Assembly: GCA_037442205.1 (NCBI GenBank)
Contig: JBBIQS010000113.1
Span: 1 to 22,054, forward strand
Reading direction: 5' to 3'
DNA from: JBBIQS01 sp037442205
GTDB taxonomy: Bacteria; Myxococcota; Myxococcia; Myxococcales; UBA5297
DNA length: 22,054 nt
In this document: one piece after another, positions 1 through 6,912 of the stretch
Layout: the number at the start of each line of letters is the position of its first letter
Position numbering within the stretch: position 1 is the first letter of the stretch
Notes under the pieces: generated by a model
What the model was told of the DNA's origin: nothing
The model's database searches: none
What the model saw: the letters and a program-made list of their open reading frames with translations, nothing else
Translations under genes and position numbers: made by a program

Positions 1-1020
1 ACTCCGACTCCGGCGCCCGCCGCCGCGCCCGCGCCGACTCCGGCACCTGAGCCGGCGGCTCCTCCCGCGCCACCTCCGCCTCCGCCGCCCTCGGCTCCGG
101 CCGCGGAAGTGATCGCGCCGCCGGCGGCCCCGGAGCCGGCCAAGCCGAGCGGATCCGCTCCGCGCAAGCTGATCCGGCTGGCCTTCCTCGGGGTTTCAGG
201 CGGAGCCGGCGTCGAGGAAGCGGTGGCCAACAGCGTCTCGGAGTACGTGCAGAGCCGGCTGGTGGCGCTGGGGGCCTACGAGGTGGTCGGCCAGAGCGAG
301 GTGGCGGCGATGGTCGGCCTCGATCGCCAGCGCCGGCTGCTCGGCTGCAGCGAGAGCGATTGCCTGACCGAGGTCGCCGGGGCGCTGGCGGCGGAGCGGG
401 CGCTGTCGGGGAGCCTGGCCAAGGTCGGCGACTCGTTCCTGCTCAACCTGTCGCTGCTGGACACCAAGAAGTCGCGGCCCATCGGCCGGGTGGGTCGGCG
501 GGTGGTGGGCACCTCGGTGGACCCGCTGCTCGACCTGGTGAGCCCGGCGCTGGTGGAGCTGGTGCAGCAGGACCCGCGCTCGGGCGAGGTCAAGGTGGCG
601 CAGCCAGACGAGGACCGGGGCTTCGGCGGAGTGCTGGCCGGCGTCCGCGGCGACGCCGACGCGCTCGGCGGCGGACTGACCGGCGGGGTGCAGGCCGAGT
701 ACTCGGGCCGGATGCTGGGGATCGCCGGAGCGGTGCTGGCGGGCAAGACCAGCCCGGCGATCCGGCTCGAGGGCCGCCTCTACCCGCTGGAGCTGGGCCG
801 AGTGCGGATCTACCTGGGGCCGGGGATCACCGCCATCGCGCCGGCGGTCGCCGCCCGAGCGGTGGCCGGCGCCGACGTACGGCTGGGCCACTTCCACCTC
901 TTCGCCGATGCCGCCTACGAGCGCTTCTTCAACAACCAGCCGAGCGGGCAGGGAATCGACAAGCGCTACTACCGCTCCGACGCGGTGCTGGTAGGCGTGG
1001 GGACGGGCTGGGTTTTCTAA
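1..1020 (+). CDS. Pro/Ala-rich protein with TolB/CsgG-like domain, 5' end missing
   Basis: The frame is open from the first base, so the gene begins upstream; 339 residues are visible. A GTG at 109 is in frame but lies inside the linker and is not a convincing start. The first ~55 residues are a Pro/Ala linker. About 110 residues follow that resemble the TolB-N/CsgG-type alpha/beta fold often found in myxobacterial envelope proteins. There the chain recalls regulators of secretion or lipoprotein assemblies, with a Cys pair in the motif LLGCSESDCLTEVAGAL and then ALSGSLAKVGDSFLLNLSL. The last ~130 residues are rich in Gly and alternating hydrophobic residues (GVLAGVRGDADALGGG, then RIYLGPGITAIAP) and end in GVGTGWVF. 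A terminal aromatic residue of this kind fits an outer-membrane beta-strand region. Family and location are inferred; I do not recognise a named gene. Confidence 0.8.
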   Translation, partial: TPTPAPAAAPAPTPAPEPAAPPAPPPPPPPSAPAAEVIAPPAAPEPAKPSGSAPRKLIRLAFLGVSGGAGVEEAVANSVSEYVQSRLVALGAYEVVGQSEVAAMVGLDRQRRLLGCSESDCLTEVAGALAAERALSGSLAKVGDSFLLNLSLLDTKKSRPIGRVGRRVVGTSVDPLLDLVSPALVELVQQDPRSGEVKVAQPDEDRGFGGVLAGVRGDADALGGGLTGGVQAEYSGRMLGIAGAVLAGKTSPAIRLEGRLYPLELGRVRIYLGPGITAIAPAVAARAVAGADVRLGHFHLFADAAYERFFNNQPSGQGIDKRYYRSDAVLVGVGTGWVF

Positions 1021-1096
1021 CGGCGACGACGGTGAGCCGAGCCATACCAGCGGGGCCACCTGCAACGTGGCGCTGGGGCGCTTCGAGCTGACGCGT

Positions 1097-1102
1097 TAGG
1101 CT
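1097..1102 (+). promoter_or_regulatory. Possible -10 box for the small membrane protein gene
   Basis: The sequence GCGTTAGGCT carries TAGGCT, which fits the TAnnnT core. It resembles GCGCTAGGAT found before trxB at 4750. The start codon is about 50 nt downstream. No good -35 element is visible. Confidence 0.3.
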
Positions 1103-1151
1103 CCCGGGCAGCCGGGCGCCACAGCTTCGAGCGCACCCGCCATCGGTTGCC

Positions 1152-1571
1152 ATGGAATTCCTCGCCGGAGTCGTCATTGCCCTTGCCGTTTCGGTCGCCG
1201 CCAGGTTGATCGGGCTGGACCGGGATCGGGCCTTCTATCCCACCGTGCTGGCGGTCATCGCCTCCTACTACGTGCTATTCGCGGCGATGGGAGCATCGCT
1301 GCCGGCGCTGGGACTGGAGGCGCTGGCGACGGCCGCGTTCCTGGCAGCCACTGCCCTGGGCTATCGACGAAACCTGTGGCTGGCGGCGGCAGGACTGCTG
1401 GCCCACGGGATCTTCGATTTCTTCCACGGGCACATCATCGAGAACCCCGGCGTTCCCGCCTGGTGGCCCGGGTTCTGCCTCGCCTACGACCTGACCGCTG
1501 CCGCTTCTCTGGCCTGGTTGCTGCGAGCGCCGCGAATCGAAGCCAGGCCGCCGCGATCACAGGCGGCGTAA
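1152..1571 (+). CDS. Small four-helix membrane protein (DUF6010-like?)
   Basis: This encodes 139 residues with about four hydrophobic segments, near residues 3-18, 27-45, 50-70 and 110-125. The most distinctive stretch is HGIFDFFHGHIIENPGVP followed by AWWPGFCLAYD. It resembles, from memory, a family of small uncharacterised membrane proteins (DUF6010), but I cannot confirm the assignment. The His/Asp/His/Glu residues of that stretch sit near a membrane boundary and could form a site; this is inference. ATG at 1152 is chosen because the hydrophobic N-terminal helix starts there, although no clear Shine-Dalgarno sequence precedes it. The stop lies only 9 nt from the stop of the convergent propeller lipoprotein gene. 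No function is assigned. Confidence 0.75.
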   Translation: MEFLAGVVIALAVSVAARLIGLDRDRAFYPTVLAVIASYYVLFAAMGASLPALGLEALATAAFLAATALGYRRNLWLAAAGLLAHGIFDFFHGHIIENPGVPAWWPGFCLAYDLTAAASLAWLLRAPRIEARPPRSQAA

Positions 1572-1580
1572 CCGGGGCGC

Positions 1581-2693
1581 TCACGGACCCGATCTGAGGA
1601 CCAGGCCGCGGGTGCCGGCCGCGTAGACCGAGCCACCCGGGGTTCCCCAGATCCCGTAGAGATTCTCCAGGCTCGGATCGGTCACGTTGGACCAGGCGAT
1701 CGACGAGGTCTGGACCTGAGCCCAGCCCGAGCCGTCGTAGTGCAGCAGGGTGCTCTTATCTCCCGCGATCCACACGTCCTTCGGGCAGCCGGCCCACACC
1801 GCGTTGAGATTCACCGCCGTCGGCAGGTTGGTGACCTTGGACCAGCCGAAGTTGTCGCGGTGGAACAGCGTGCCGCGGTCGCCGACCACCCAGATGTCGG
1901 TCGCGCTGGTGCCGAAGATCCCGTTGAGCCCGTCGCCGGTCCCCAGGTTGACGTCCGCCCAGGAGCCTGAGGCGTTGCTGATCATCGTTCCCGAGGCCCC
2001 GACCGCGTAAAGGTGCGCGGAGTCGACGCCCCAGACGCCCAGCAACTCCGAGGAGATCCCGGCGCTGCGGTCAGTCCATTTGGTGCCGTTCCACTGCACG
2101 ACCAATCCGCTGTTACCCACGGCCCAGACGTCGTTGGGGCTGCTCCCCCAGATCCCGTTGATGAACGAGCCGGAGGTGTAGCTCTCGGTCCAAGTGCCGC
2201 TGCCGTCCCAGCTCAGGACGTTCCAGAATCCCGAAGACCAGGCCTTGTCCGGCGCGTAGGCCCAGACCGCGGTCTGAGTCCCCGCGAAATTGGGCGGCAT
2301 ACCGGTGGAAGCGAAGGTTTGGCCGTTCCAGTGATAGATGTGCCCGTCGGCGGCGAACCAGACGTCGGTATCGGCAGTGCCTCCGATCCCGCGGATACTG
2401 CTGCCTGAATACTGGAGCTCTCTCCAGTGGGCGGCGATGGCCGCTCCCTGGCAGCTTCCGCTCCCGCCGTCGCCGGGGCCCGCGTCGGACTGGGTGCCGC
2501 CATCCGACTTGATGCCGCCGTCCGCCGTCTGCCCGGCGTCGATTCCGGGGCCCGCCGAGCCGTCGGCACCACCACCTTGGCCGCCGTCGTCCGCGGTCTG
2601 CTGGGGGTCTGCGGGGGAACCAGAGATCAGCCACTCGCACCCGGACGCAGCGAGCGCGCCCACCAGCCAGAGAACGAGGTACCGGGTGCGCAT
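1581..2693 (-). CDS. Seven-repeat beta-propeller lipoprotein
   Basis: This is a 370-residue lipoprotein. The signal sequence MRTRYLVLWLVGALAASGC ends in a good lipobox with Cys19. An Asp/Gly/Ala-rich spacer (about residues 25-80) then leads to seven repeats of ~40-45 residues. The repeat pattern is G-I/V-W-G-x-S-x-x-D-V-W-A-V-G-x-x-G, then a W-N-G-x-x-W strand; examples are NGIWGSSPNDVWAVGNSGLV and NGIFGTSATDIWVVGDRGTL. Seven copies suggest a single seven-bladed propeller covering about residues 98-370, and the last copy lacks its final W strand. Such proteins are typically surface-exposed and bind ligands or partners; no catalytic site is seen. The frame stays open upstream to 2894, but ATG at 2693 begins the signal peptide and has AAGGA 7 nt before it. 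Confidence 0.88.
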   Translation of the reverse strand: MRTRYLVLWLVGALAASGCEWLISGSPADPQQTADDGGQGGGADGSAGPGIDAGQTADGGIKSDGGTQSDAGPGDGGSGSCQGAAIAAHWRELQYSGSSIRGIGGTADTDVWFAADGHIYHWNGQTFASTGMPPNFAGTQTAVWAYAPDKAWSSGFWNVLSWDGSGTWTESYTSGSFINGIWGSSPNDVWAVGNSGLVVQWNGTKWTDRSAGISSELLGVWGVDSAHLYAVGASGTMISNASGSWADVNLGTGDGLNGIFGTSATDIWVVGDRGTLFHRDNFGWSKVTNLPTAVNLNAVWAGCPKDVWIAGDKSTLLHYDGSGWAQVQTSSIAWSNVTDPSLENLYGIWGTPGGSVYAAGTRGLVLRSGP

Positions 2694-2732
2694 GAGCGTG
2701 TCCTTCGTGATGCGGTCAATCTTGGAGCGGCC

Positions 2733-2738
2733 ATCATA
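2733..2738 (-). promoter_or_regulatory. -10 box TATGAT for the propeller lipoprotein gene
   Basis: On the reverse strand TATGAT lies about 40 nt before the ATG at 2693. This predicts a leader of roughly 33 nt that includes the AAGGA ribosome site. A matching -35 is not obvious. It is back to back with the promoter of the next gene. Confidence 0.45.
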
Positions 2739-2813
2739 CCGAAACCCAGAATGCCTATCGGGACGGCCGACCCGGTCGCGAGCCGCCGAGGTTCGGCTCC
2801 ATCCGCATCCCGC

Positions 2814-2819
2814 TATAGT
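2814..2819 (+). promoter_or_regulatory. -10 box TATAGT, probably leaderless
   Basis: TATAGT, within CGCTATAGTCC, ends only 6 nt before the ATG at 2826. TTCGGC lies 16 nt upstream at 2792-2797 as a weak -35. Transcription would start at or next to the start codon. There is no Shine-Dalgarno sequence, so a leaderless mRNA is likely. Confidence 0.5.
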
Positions 2820-2825
2820 CCTTCC

Positions 2826-3233
2826 ATGAATCCAATCCGACTCGGAGTGCTCATCGCGCCGCTGCAACTCCTCCTCGCCGCAGGCTGCGCACACCGCATG
2901 CCGGCGGGCGCCGCCGAGAGCCTAAAATGCCCGGAGGAGCAGGTGGCGGTGGTCGTCGTCGATGCCCAGACCAAGCGTCTCGAGGGATGCGGGCGTTCGG
3001 CGACCTGGCTGGTGAGCGTGGACGAGCTGGGCAACGAGGGCTGGACCTCGCTCGACGATCTCAAGCGGCGCGCCGCCTTCGACCTCCAGTGCGAGGAGGC
3101 CAAGCTCGCCGCGACCCAGCTCGCCTCGATCTGGCAGCAGGGCGTGGTCGGCTGCGGCAAGCAGGCGGTCTACACCTACGTGAAGACCGCGCCGTCGCAC
3201 ATGGAGTGGGTGCTCGACAGCTCCGGAAAGTAG
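2826..3233 (+). CDS. Small lipoprotein with two Cys-paired repeats
   Basis: This is a 135-residue predicted lipoprotein. The signal sequence ends in LLLAAGC (Cys21). The mature part contains two similar units. Unit 1 (about residues 32-63) has C35PEEQVAV, then LEGC55GRSATWL. Unit 2 (about 85-118) has FDLQC89EEAKLA, then VVGC110GKQAVYTYV. In each, a Cys is followed 20-21 residues later by G-C-G-[RK]-x-A-[TV]-[WY], suggesting one disulfide per unit. Motifs of the form 'FDL-C ... GCGkxAxY' recur in myxobacterial lipoproteins of unknown function; that statement is from memory. The frame extends upstream to 2427, but ATG at 2826 begins the signal peptide and follows the promoter box. The function is unknown, and the protein is probably anchored in the envelope. 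Confidence 0.85.
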   Translation: MNPIRLGVLIAPLQLLLAAGCAHRMPAGAAESLKCPEEQVAVVVVDAQTKRLEGCGRSATWLVSVDELGNEGWTSLDDLKRRAAFDLQCEEAKLAATQLASIWQQGVVGCGKQAVYTYVKTAPSHMEWVLDSSGK

Positions 3234-3249
3234 GGGCGAGCAAACGCCC
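3234..3249. terminator. Short hairpin between convergent genes
   Basis: GGGCG (3234-3238) and CGCCC (3245-3249) can pair around a 6-nt loop directly after the lipoprotein stop codon. The MFS gene ends at 3259 from the other side. The stem is only 5 bp and no T-run follows, so this is a weak terminator candidate. Confidence 0.3.
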
Positions 3250-3258
3250 GTCTTGCGG

Positions 3259-4590
3259 CTAGGCGCTGGCGGGCGAATCGCCGGCGCCCGCGAGGGCCTC
3301 TGCCGGCCTGGCCGACTCCAGCCCGTGGGCCTTGGCCCCGCGCTCGCTCTGGTAGAGCAGGAACGAGAAGACGAAGCCGGCGCTGGCCAGGATCCCCAGC
3401 ATCCACATCACCGGGATCCAGCCGCCAGGATTCTCGGCGCAGGCGCCGGTGACGTCCTTGACCTTGCCCATGCCCCAGCTCATCCCCGCCCAGAGCAACT
3501 GCTGGCAGAAGGTCATCAGCGAATAGGCCGAGCCCAGCCGCTGCTCCGGCACCAGGTAGGTCACCGCCGGCCAGAGCACCGCCGGCACCAGGGCGAAGGC
3601 CACCCCCAGCATCCCCATCGACAGCTCGAGCGGGGCCTTGGTGTAGGCCATCAGGAAGAACGGCGGCACCAGCAGCGCCGAGCCCACCGCCATCAGCAGC
3701 GCCCGCCTGCCAATCTTGTCCACCAGCAGGCCGAAGAGCGGCATCCCGATCATCGACAGCAGCGGCAGCCAGCTCTTGAGGTTGCCGGCGGCCTCCTCCG
3801 ACACCCCGTGGGCCTGGGTCAGGTAGAGATTGGCGAAGGTGCGGAAGGGAAAGATGGTGGCGTAGAAGGCCACGCACAGCCCGACGATCCACCAGTAGCC
3901 CAGGTCGAAGCGCACCACGTCCGAGAGCACCAGCTTGTCGGTGGCCGCCGCCTTGGCCGCGCCGTACTTCTTGGCGGCGTGGTGCTCGAGCGCGGCGTAG
4001 ACCAGCGCGAACAGCAGCCAGAGCCCGCCCACCCCGGCCGCCAGCAGCAGCGGCGGCTGCCAGCTCTCGAACAGCGACGGCAGCAGCCCCGGCGACTTGT
4101 CGGCCATGAAGCTGCCCTGGCGCGCGATGAGCAGCTGCACCGCCAGCGCGAAGGAGATCTCCTTGCCCTTGAACCAGCGCCCGACCACGGTGGTGGCGGC
4201 GACGATGAACAGCTCCGCTCCCAGGCCGAGCACGAAGCGGCCGGCCATCATCGAGGCCCAGGCCGCCCCGGGGAACAAGCCGGGGAGCACCGCGATCAGC
4301 AGGCTGCCCAGCGCCCCCACCACCGAGAACAGGATCGCCGACTTGATGGTCCCCAGCCGGTCGATGACGAAGACCCCGCCCAGCAGCGCCACCAGGGCGG
4401 CGACGTTGTAGGCCAGGTCCAGGGCCCCGGTCTGCTCACCGGTGAAGCCGAAGGTCTTCTCCAGCAACGGGGTGACCGGGTAGAGGGCGTCGAAGACGTA
4501 GTAGTTGCCGAAGGTCGCCAGGCTGCAGGCGAGCAGCACGGTCCAGCGGAAGAGGACGGTCGGTTGCGGGCGGGCGGAGGTGTCGGACAT
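3259..4590 (-). CDS. MFS transporter, MFSD1-like
   Basis: This is a 443-residue major facilitator with about 12 membrane helices. Several stretches match what I remember of eukaryotic MFSD1, a lysosomal dipeptide exporter. They are RFVLGLGAELFIVAATT, VVGRWFKGKEISFALAVQ and LLIARQGSF in the N-half, FGLLVDKIGRRALLM at the 6-7 region, and AVLWPAVTYLVPEQRLGSAY in the C-half. The central loop has a charged Lys-rich segment (HHAAKKYGAAKAAATDK). By analogy it could move short peptides across the inner membrane; substrate and direction are inferred. ATG at 4590 is used because transmembrane helix 1 follows it, the upstream open frame does not look like protein, and a promoter box sits just before it. 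No ribosome site is visible. It is divergent from trxB. Confidence 0.87.
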   Translation of the reverse strand: MSDTSARPQPTVLFRWTVLLACSLATFGNYYVFDALYPVTPLLEKTFGFTGEQTGALDLAYNVAALVALLGGVFVIDRLGTIKSAILFSVVGALGSLLIAVLPGLFPGAAWASMMAGRFVLGLGAELFIVAATTVVGRWFKGKEISFALAVQLLIARQGSFMADKSPGLLPSLFESWQPPLLLAAGVGGLWLLFALVYAALEHHAAKKYGAAKAAATDKLVLSDVVRFDLGYWWIVGLCVAFYATIFPFRTFANLYLTQAHGVSEEAAGNLKSWLPLLSMIGMPLFGLLVDKIGRRALLMAVGSALLVPPFFLMAYTKAPLELSMGMLGVAFALVPAVLWPAVTYLVPEQRLGSAYSLMTFCQQLLWAGMSWGMGKVKDVTGACAENPGGWIPVMWMLGILASAGFVFSFLLYQSERGAKAHGLESARPAEALAGAGDSPASA

Positions 4591-4598
4591 GGCGCGGC

Positions 4599-4604
4599 AC
4601 CATA
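4599..4604 (-). promoter_or_regulatory. -10 box TATGGT for the MFS gene, probably leaderless
   Basis: On the reverse strand GCTATGGT lies 8 nt before the ATG. TTGGCG is found 18 nt further upstream as a -35 candidate. The short distance and missing Shine-Dalgarno suggest transcription starts at or next to the start codon. Confidence 0.45.
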
Positions 4605-4749
4605 GCCGGACCGCCGTGGCAGCGCCAAGGCGGCAGCCCTCGCCGGCAAGGCGGGCGAAGCGGCGCGAAATCCGCTGCCCGATCGGCCAGCGGGCGCCAC
4701 TGAGCTCGTCCGGCGGATCTCTGGCCGAGCATGCGGCGCGCCCCCGCGC

Positions 4750-4755
4750 TAGGAT
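4750..4755 (+). promoter_or_regulatory. Possible -10 box TAGGAT for trxB
   Basis: GCGCTAGGAT lies about 100 nt upstream of the trxB start, giving a leader of about 92 nt. The -35 region is GC-rich and not recognisable. Confidence 0.35.
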
Positions 4756-4854
4756 TCGCGCCGCTGGCGGCCCGGGCTGAACCGCTCGCCGGCCCCGCGG
4801 CTCACAACAGGCAAGCAGGCGAACTGCAGCAGACATCGGATTCGGAGGCAGGTC

Positions 4855-5793
4855 ATGGCGGAGCAGCAGGTCGAGAAGGTGGTGATCATCGGATCGGGCC
4901 CGGCGGGATACACCGCCGCCATCTACGCCGCGCGCGCCAACCTGAGCCCGCTGCTCATCGCCGGGACCATCCCCAACACCCCCGGCGGCCAGCTGATGAT
5001 CACCACCGAGGTCGAGAACTACCCCGGCTTCCCCAAGGGCGTCGCCGGCCCGGAGCTGATGGAGCAGATGAAGGCCCAGGCCGAGCGCTTCGAGACCCGC
5101 TTCCTCGACGAGAACGTGACCGGGGTCGATTTCTCGAAGCGGCCGTTCCGCATCCAGCACGAGAACGGCGAGGTGCTGGCGGAGACGGTGATCATCGCCA
5201 CCGGGGCCTCGGCGATGTGGACCGGGGCCAAGGGCGAGAACGAGTACAAGAACCGCGGGGTCTCGGCCTGCGCCACCTGCGACGGGTTCTTCTTCAAGAA
5301 CCTGGACGTGGCGGTGATCGGCGGCGGCGACACCGCCATGGAGGAGGCGACCTACCTCACCAAGCACGCCAAGAGCGTGACCATCGTCCACCGCCGCGAC
5401 GCGCTGCGCGCCTCGAAGATCATGCAGGAGCGCGCCAAGGCCAACCCCAAGATCCGCTTCGAGTGGAGCGCGGTGGTCAAGGAGGTGGTCGGCGACGGCA
5501 AGCGGGTGAACGCGCTGGTCCTCAAGAACGCCCACTCCGACGAGACCCGCAAGCTGGCGGTGCAGGGGATGTTCGTGGCCATCGGCCACAAGCCCAACAC
5601 CGAGCCGTTCGTGGGCAAGCTCGAGCTGGACGAGAAGGGCTACATCAAGACCGTCCCGGGCTCGACCCGCACCAGCGTCCCCGGGGTCTTCGCCGCCGGC
5701 GACGTGCAGGACCCCACCTTCCGCCAGGCGGTGACCGCCGCCGGCACCGGGTGCATGGCCGCCATCGAGGCCGAGCGGTTCCTCGAGCACTGA
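4855..5793 (+). CDS. trxB: Thioredoxin reductase
   Basis: This 312-residue flavoprotein transfers electrons from NADPH through FAD and a redox-active disulfide to thioredoxin in the cytoplasm. All family signatures are present. They are the FAD-binding GSGPAGYTAAIYAARA at residues 13-28, GGQLMITTEVENYPGFP near 44-60, and the active-site CATCDG with Cys139 and Cys142. The NADPH-binding GGGDTAMEEA is at 156-165, HRRDALRASK near 179-188, GHKPNTE near 244-250, and the C-terminal FAAGDVQD. The length is normal for the bacterial low-molecular-weight type. The start is supported by GGAGG at 4844-4848, 6 nt before the ATG. No thioredoxin gene lies beside it. The neighbour downstream is convergent, so trxB is probably monocistronic. 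Confidence 0.96.
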   Translation: MAEQQVEKVVIIGSGPAGYTAAIYAARANLSPLLIAGTIPNTPGGQLMITTEVENYPGFPKGVAGPELMEQMKAQAERFETRFLDENVTGVDFSKRPFRIQHENGEVLAETVIIATGASAMWTGAKGENEYKNRGVSACATCDGFFFKNLDVAVIGGGDTAMEEATYLTKHAKSVTIVHRRDALRASKIMQERAKANPKIRFEWSAVVKEVVGDGKRVNALVLKNAHSDETRKLAVQGMFVAIGHKPNTEPFVGKLELDEKGYIKTVPGSTRTSVPGVFAAGDVQDPTFRQAVTAAGTGCMAAIEAERFLEH

Positions 5794-5820
5794 TCGCCTG
5801 CTCGACAGGCGTGCCACAGC

Positions 5821-5851
5821 GCAGCCGGCGGCCTTCGAGGCCTCCGGCTGC
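5821..5851. terminator. Strong hairpin between trxB and the zinc-ribbon gene
   Basis: GCAGCCGGCGGCCT (5821-5834) pairs with AGGCCTCCGGCTGC (5838-5851) around a 3-nt TCG loop. The stem is 14 bp with one mismatch. It lies 27 nt past the trxB stop and 44 nt past the opposing stop, so it probably serves both convergent genes. No long T-run follows on either side. Confidence 0.6.
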
Positions 5852-5895
5852 GGCGCTTCAGGGGCACCTTTAGGGGAAGCGGGCTCGCAGAGCTC

Positions 5896-6693
5896 TCAGA
5901 GCAGCGATCCGCACGAGGGGCAGCCGGCGACGGCGTCGTCGAGGACGCTGGCGCCGCAGGTGAAGCAGGTCCGCTCGCGGGGCTGCTCCTTCTTGCCGAG
6001 GCGCCGGCGAATGGCCGTCTCCGGGCGCAGCGTCGGCCAGCCGGGCTCCCACATCAGATCCACCTGCAGCGCGTCGAGCTGCTCGGGCTGTCCGGCGATC
6101 ACGTTTGCCAGGAAGCCGTGCGGCATGTCCTCGACCGGCAGGCCGATGGGAGAGGAAACGAACTCCTGTTCCCCGGGGGAGCCTCGGACGTACGAAACCC
6201 CGACGTAGCCGAAAGGCATGACCATCGCGTTGAGGGCCACGGTCCGTACGATCGAGCTGGCAATCGCGTCGGCACCGCTCAGGCCTTTGGTCAGCTCGAT
6301 CTCATTGAGGCGCGGCCCGCGGTTCGCGGCATCCTGGGAGCGGTTGACCCGCACGCGCGCTGCTTCCGGCGGCGGAACGGCAGAGACCTGAAAGCACAGG
6401 CGCTCGACGCCCATCTCGAGCATGAGCGGCAGTCGCCAGCGCACCACCTTGCCGCCTGAGAGATCTCCCAGCGGGAGCCGAGCGAGCTCAGTCGCCGTGG
6501 CGCCCTCCCCGGCCATCACCGCGACAGAGGCCTCGCTGGGCAGCGGATTGAAAGACGCCTGCAGCCAAATCTCAGCCACGGCCCTCCCGAAGCCATTGCG
6601 CTCGACCGGCTCGACGAAGATCTGGACCGCGCCGTACTCGCGAGGCAAGAAGCCCAGACCATCGAAGACATCGGGATAGAACGTCTCCTCCAT
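5896..6693 (-). CDS. Unrecognised protein with C-terminal zinc ribbon
   Basis: This is a 265-residue protein without a signal peptide or membrane helix. The last ~25 residues form a zinc ribbon with two CxxC pairs: C243FTC246G and C258PSC261GSLL, 11 residues apart. The preceding ~240 residues look like mixed alpha/beta with many beta-type stretches (AVQIFVEPVERNGFG, RVRVNRSQDAANRGP, FGYVGVSYVRGSPG); I do not recognise the fold. It is probably cytoplasmic, and the ribbon could bind nucleic acid or a protein partner; this is inference. ATG at 6693 is preceded by GGGGGAG, 8 nt upstream. The open frame continues to 6825, but those codons have no recognisable protein content and overlap the likely promoter. 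It is convergent with trxB. Confidence 0.8.
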   Translation of the reverse strand: MEETFYPDVFDGLGFLPREYGAVQIFVEPVERNGFGRAVAEIWLQASFNPLPSEASVAVMAGEGATATELARLPLGDLSGGKVVRWRLPLMLEMGVERLCFQVSAVPPPEAARVRVNRSQDAANRGPRLNEIELTKGLSGADAIASSIVRTVALNAMVMPFGYVGVSYVRGSPGEQEFVSSPIGLPVEDMPHGFLANVIAGQPEQLDALQVDLMWEPGWPTLRPETAIRRRLGKKEQPRERTCFTCGASVLDDAVAGCPSCGSLL

Positions 6694-6774
6694 TGGTCGG
6701 ACTCCCCCTCGCTCGCAAGCTGTTGCGGGACCCGTGCAACCGATCAGGCAAGACACGGCCGTGCGTCGCCGGGG

Positions 6775-6780
6775 ACTATA
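6775..6780 (-). promoter_or_regulatory. -10 box TATAGT for the zinc-ribbon gene
   Basis: On the reverse strand GCGCTATAGTCC lies about 82 nt before the ATG at 6693. The box and its flanks match the one before the lipoprotein gene at 2814-2819 (CGCTATAGTCC). No clear -35 was found at normal spacing. Confidence 0.4.
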
Positions 6781-6884
6781 GCGCAGGACCGCGGGCCATC
6801 CGGCCAAGCTGCGGTCGCCAAACATCCCTCGGCCAGGCGCGGCAAACTGGTCAAGATGGTCACTTCAGCGCCCTGGAACGAACC

Positions 6885-6912
6885 TTGACTCCCCCCTCTT
6901 TTCCGTTAAAGT
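6885..6912 (+). promoter_or_regulatory. Sigma70-like promoter of the hyf-like operon
   Basis: TTGACT (6885-6890) and TAAAGT (6907-6912) are separated by 16 nt. This is the best -35/-10 pair in the window. Transcription would start near 6919, giving a leader of about 260 nt before the first gene at 7178. I saw no sigma54 element (TGGCAC-N5-TTGC), unlike E. coli hyf. Confidence 0.6.

Noticed and set aside
4591..5817. N-terminal extension of the MFS protein on the reverse strand
   Set aside because: It would run antisense through trxB and lacks protein-like content; helix 1 begins just after the ATG at 4590.
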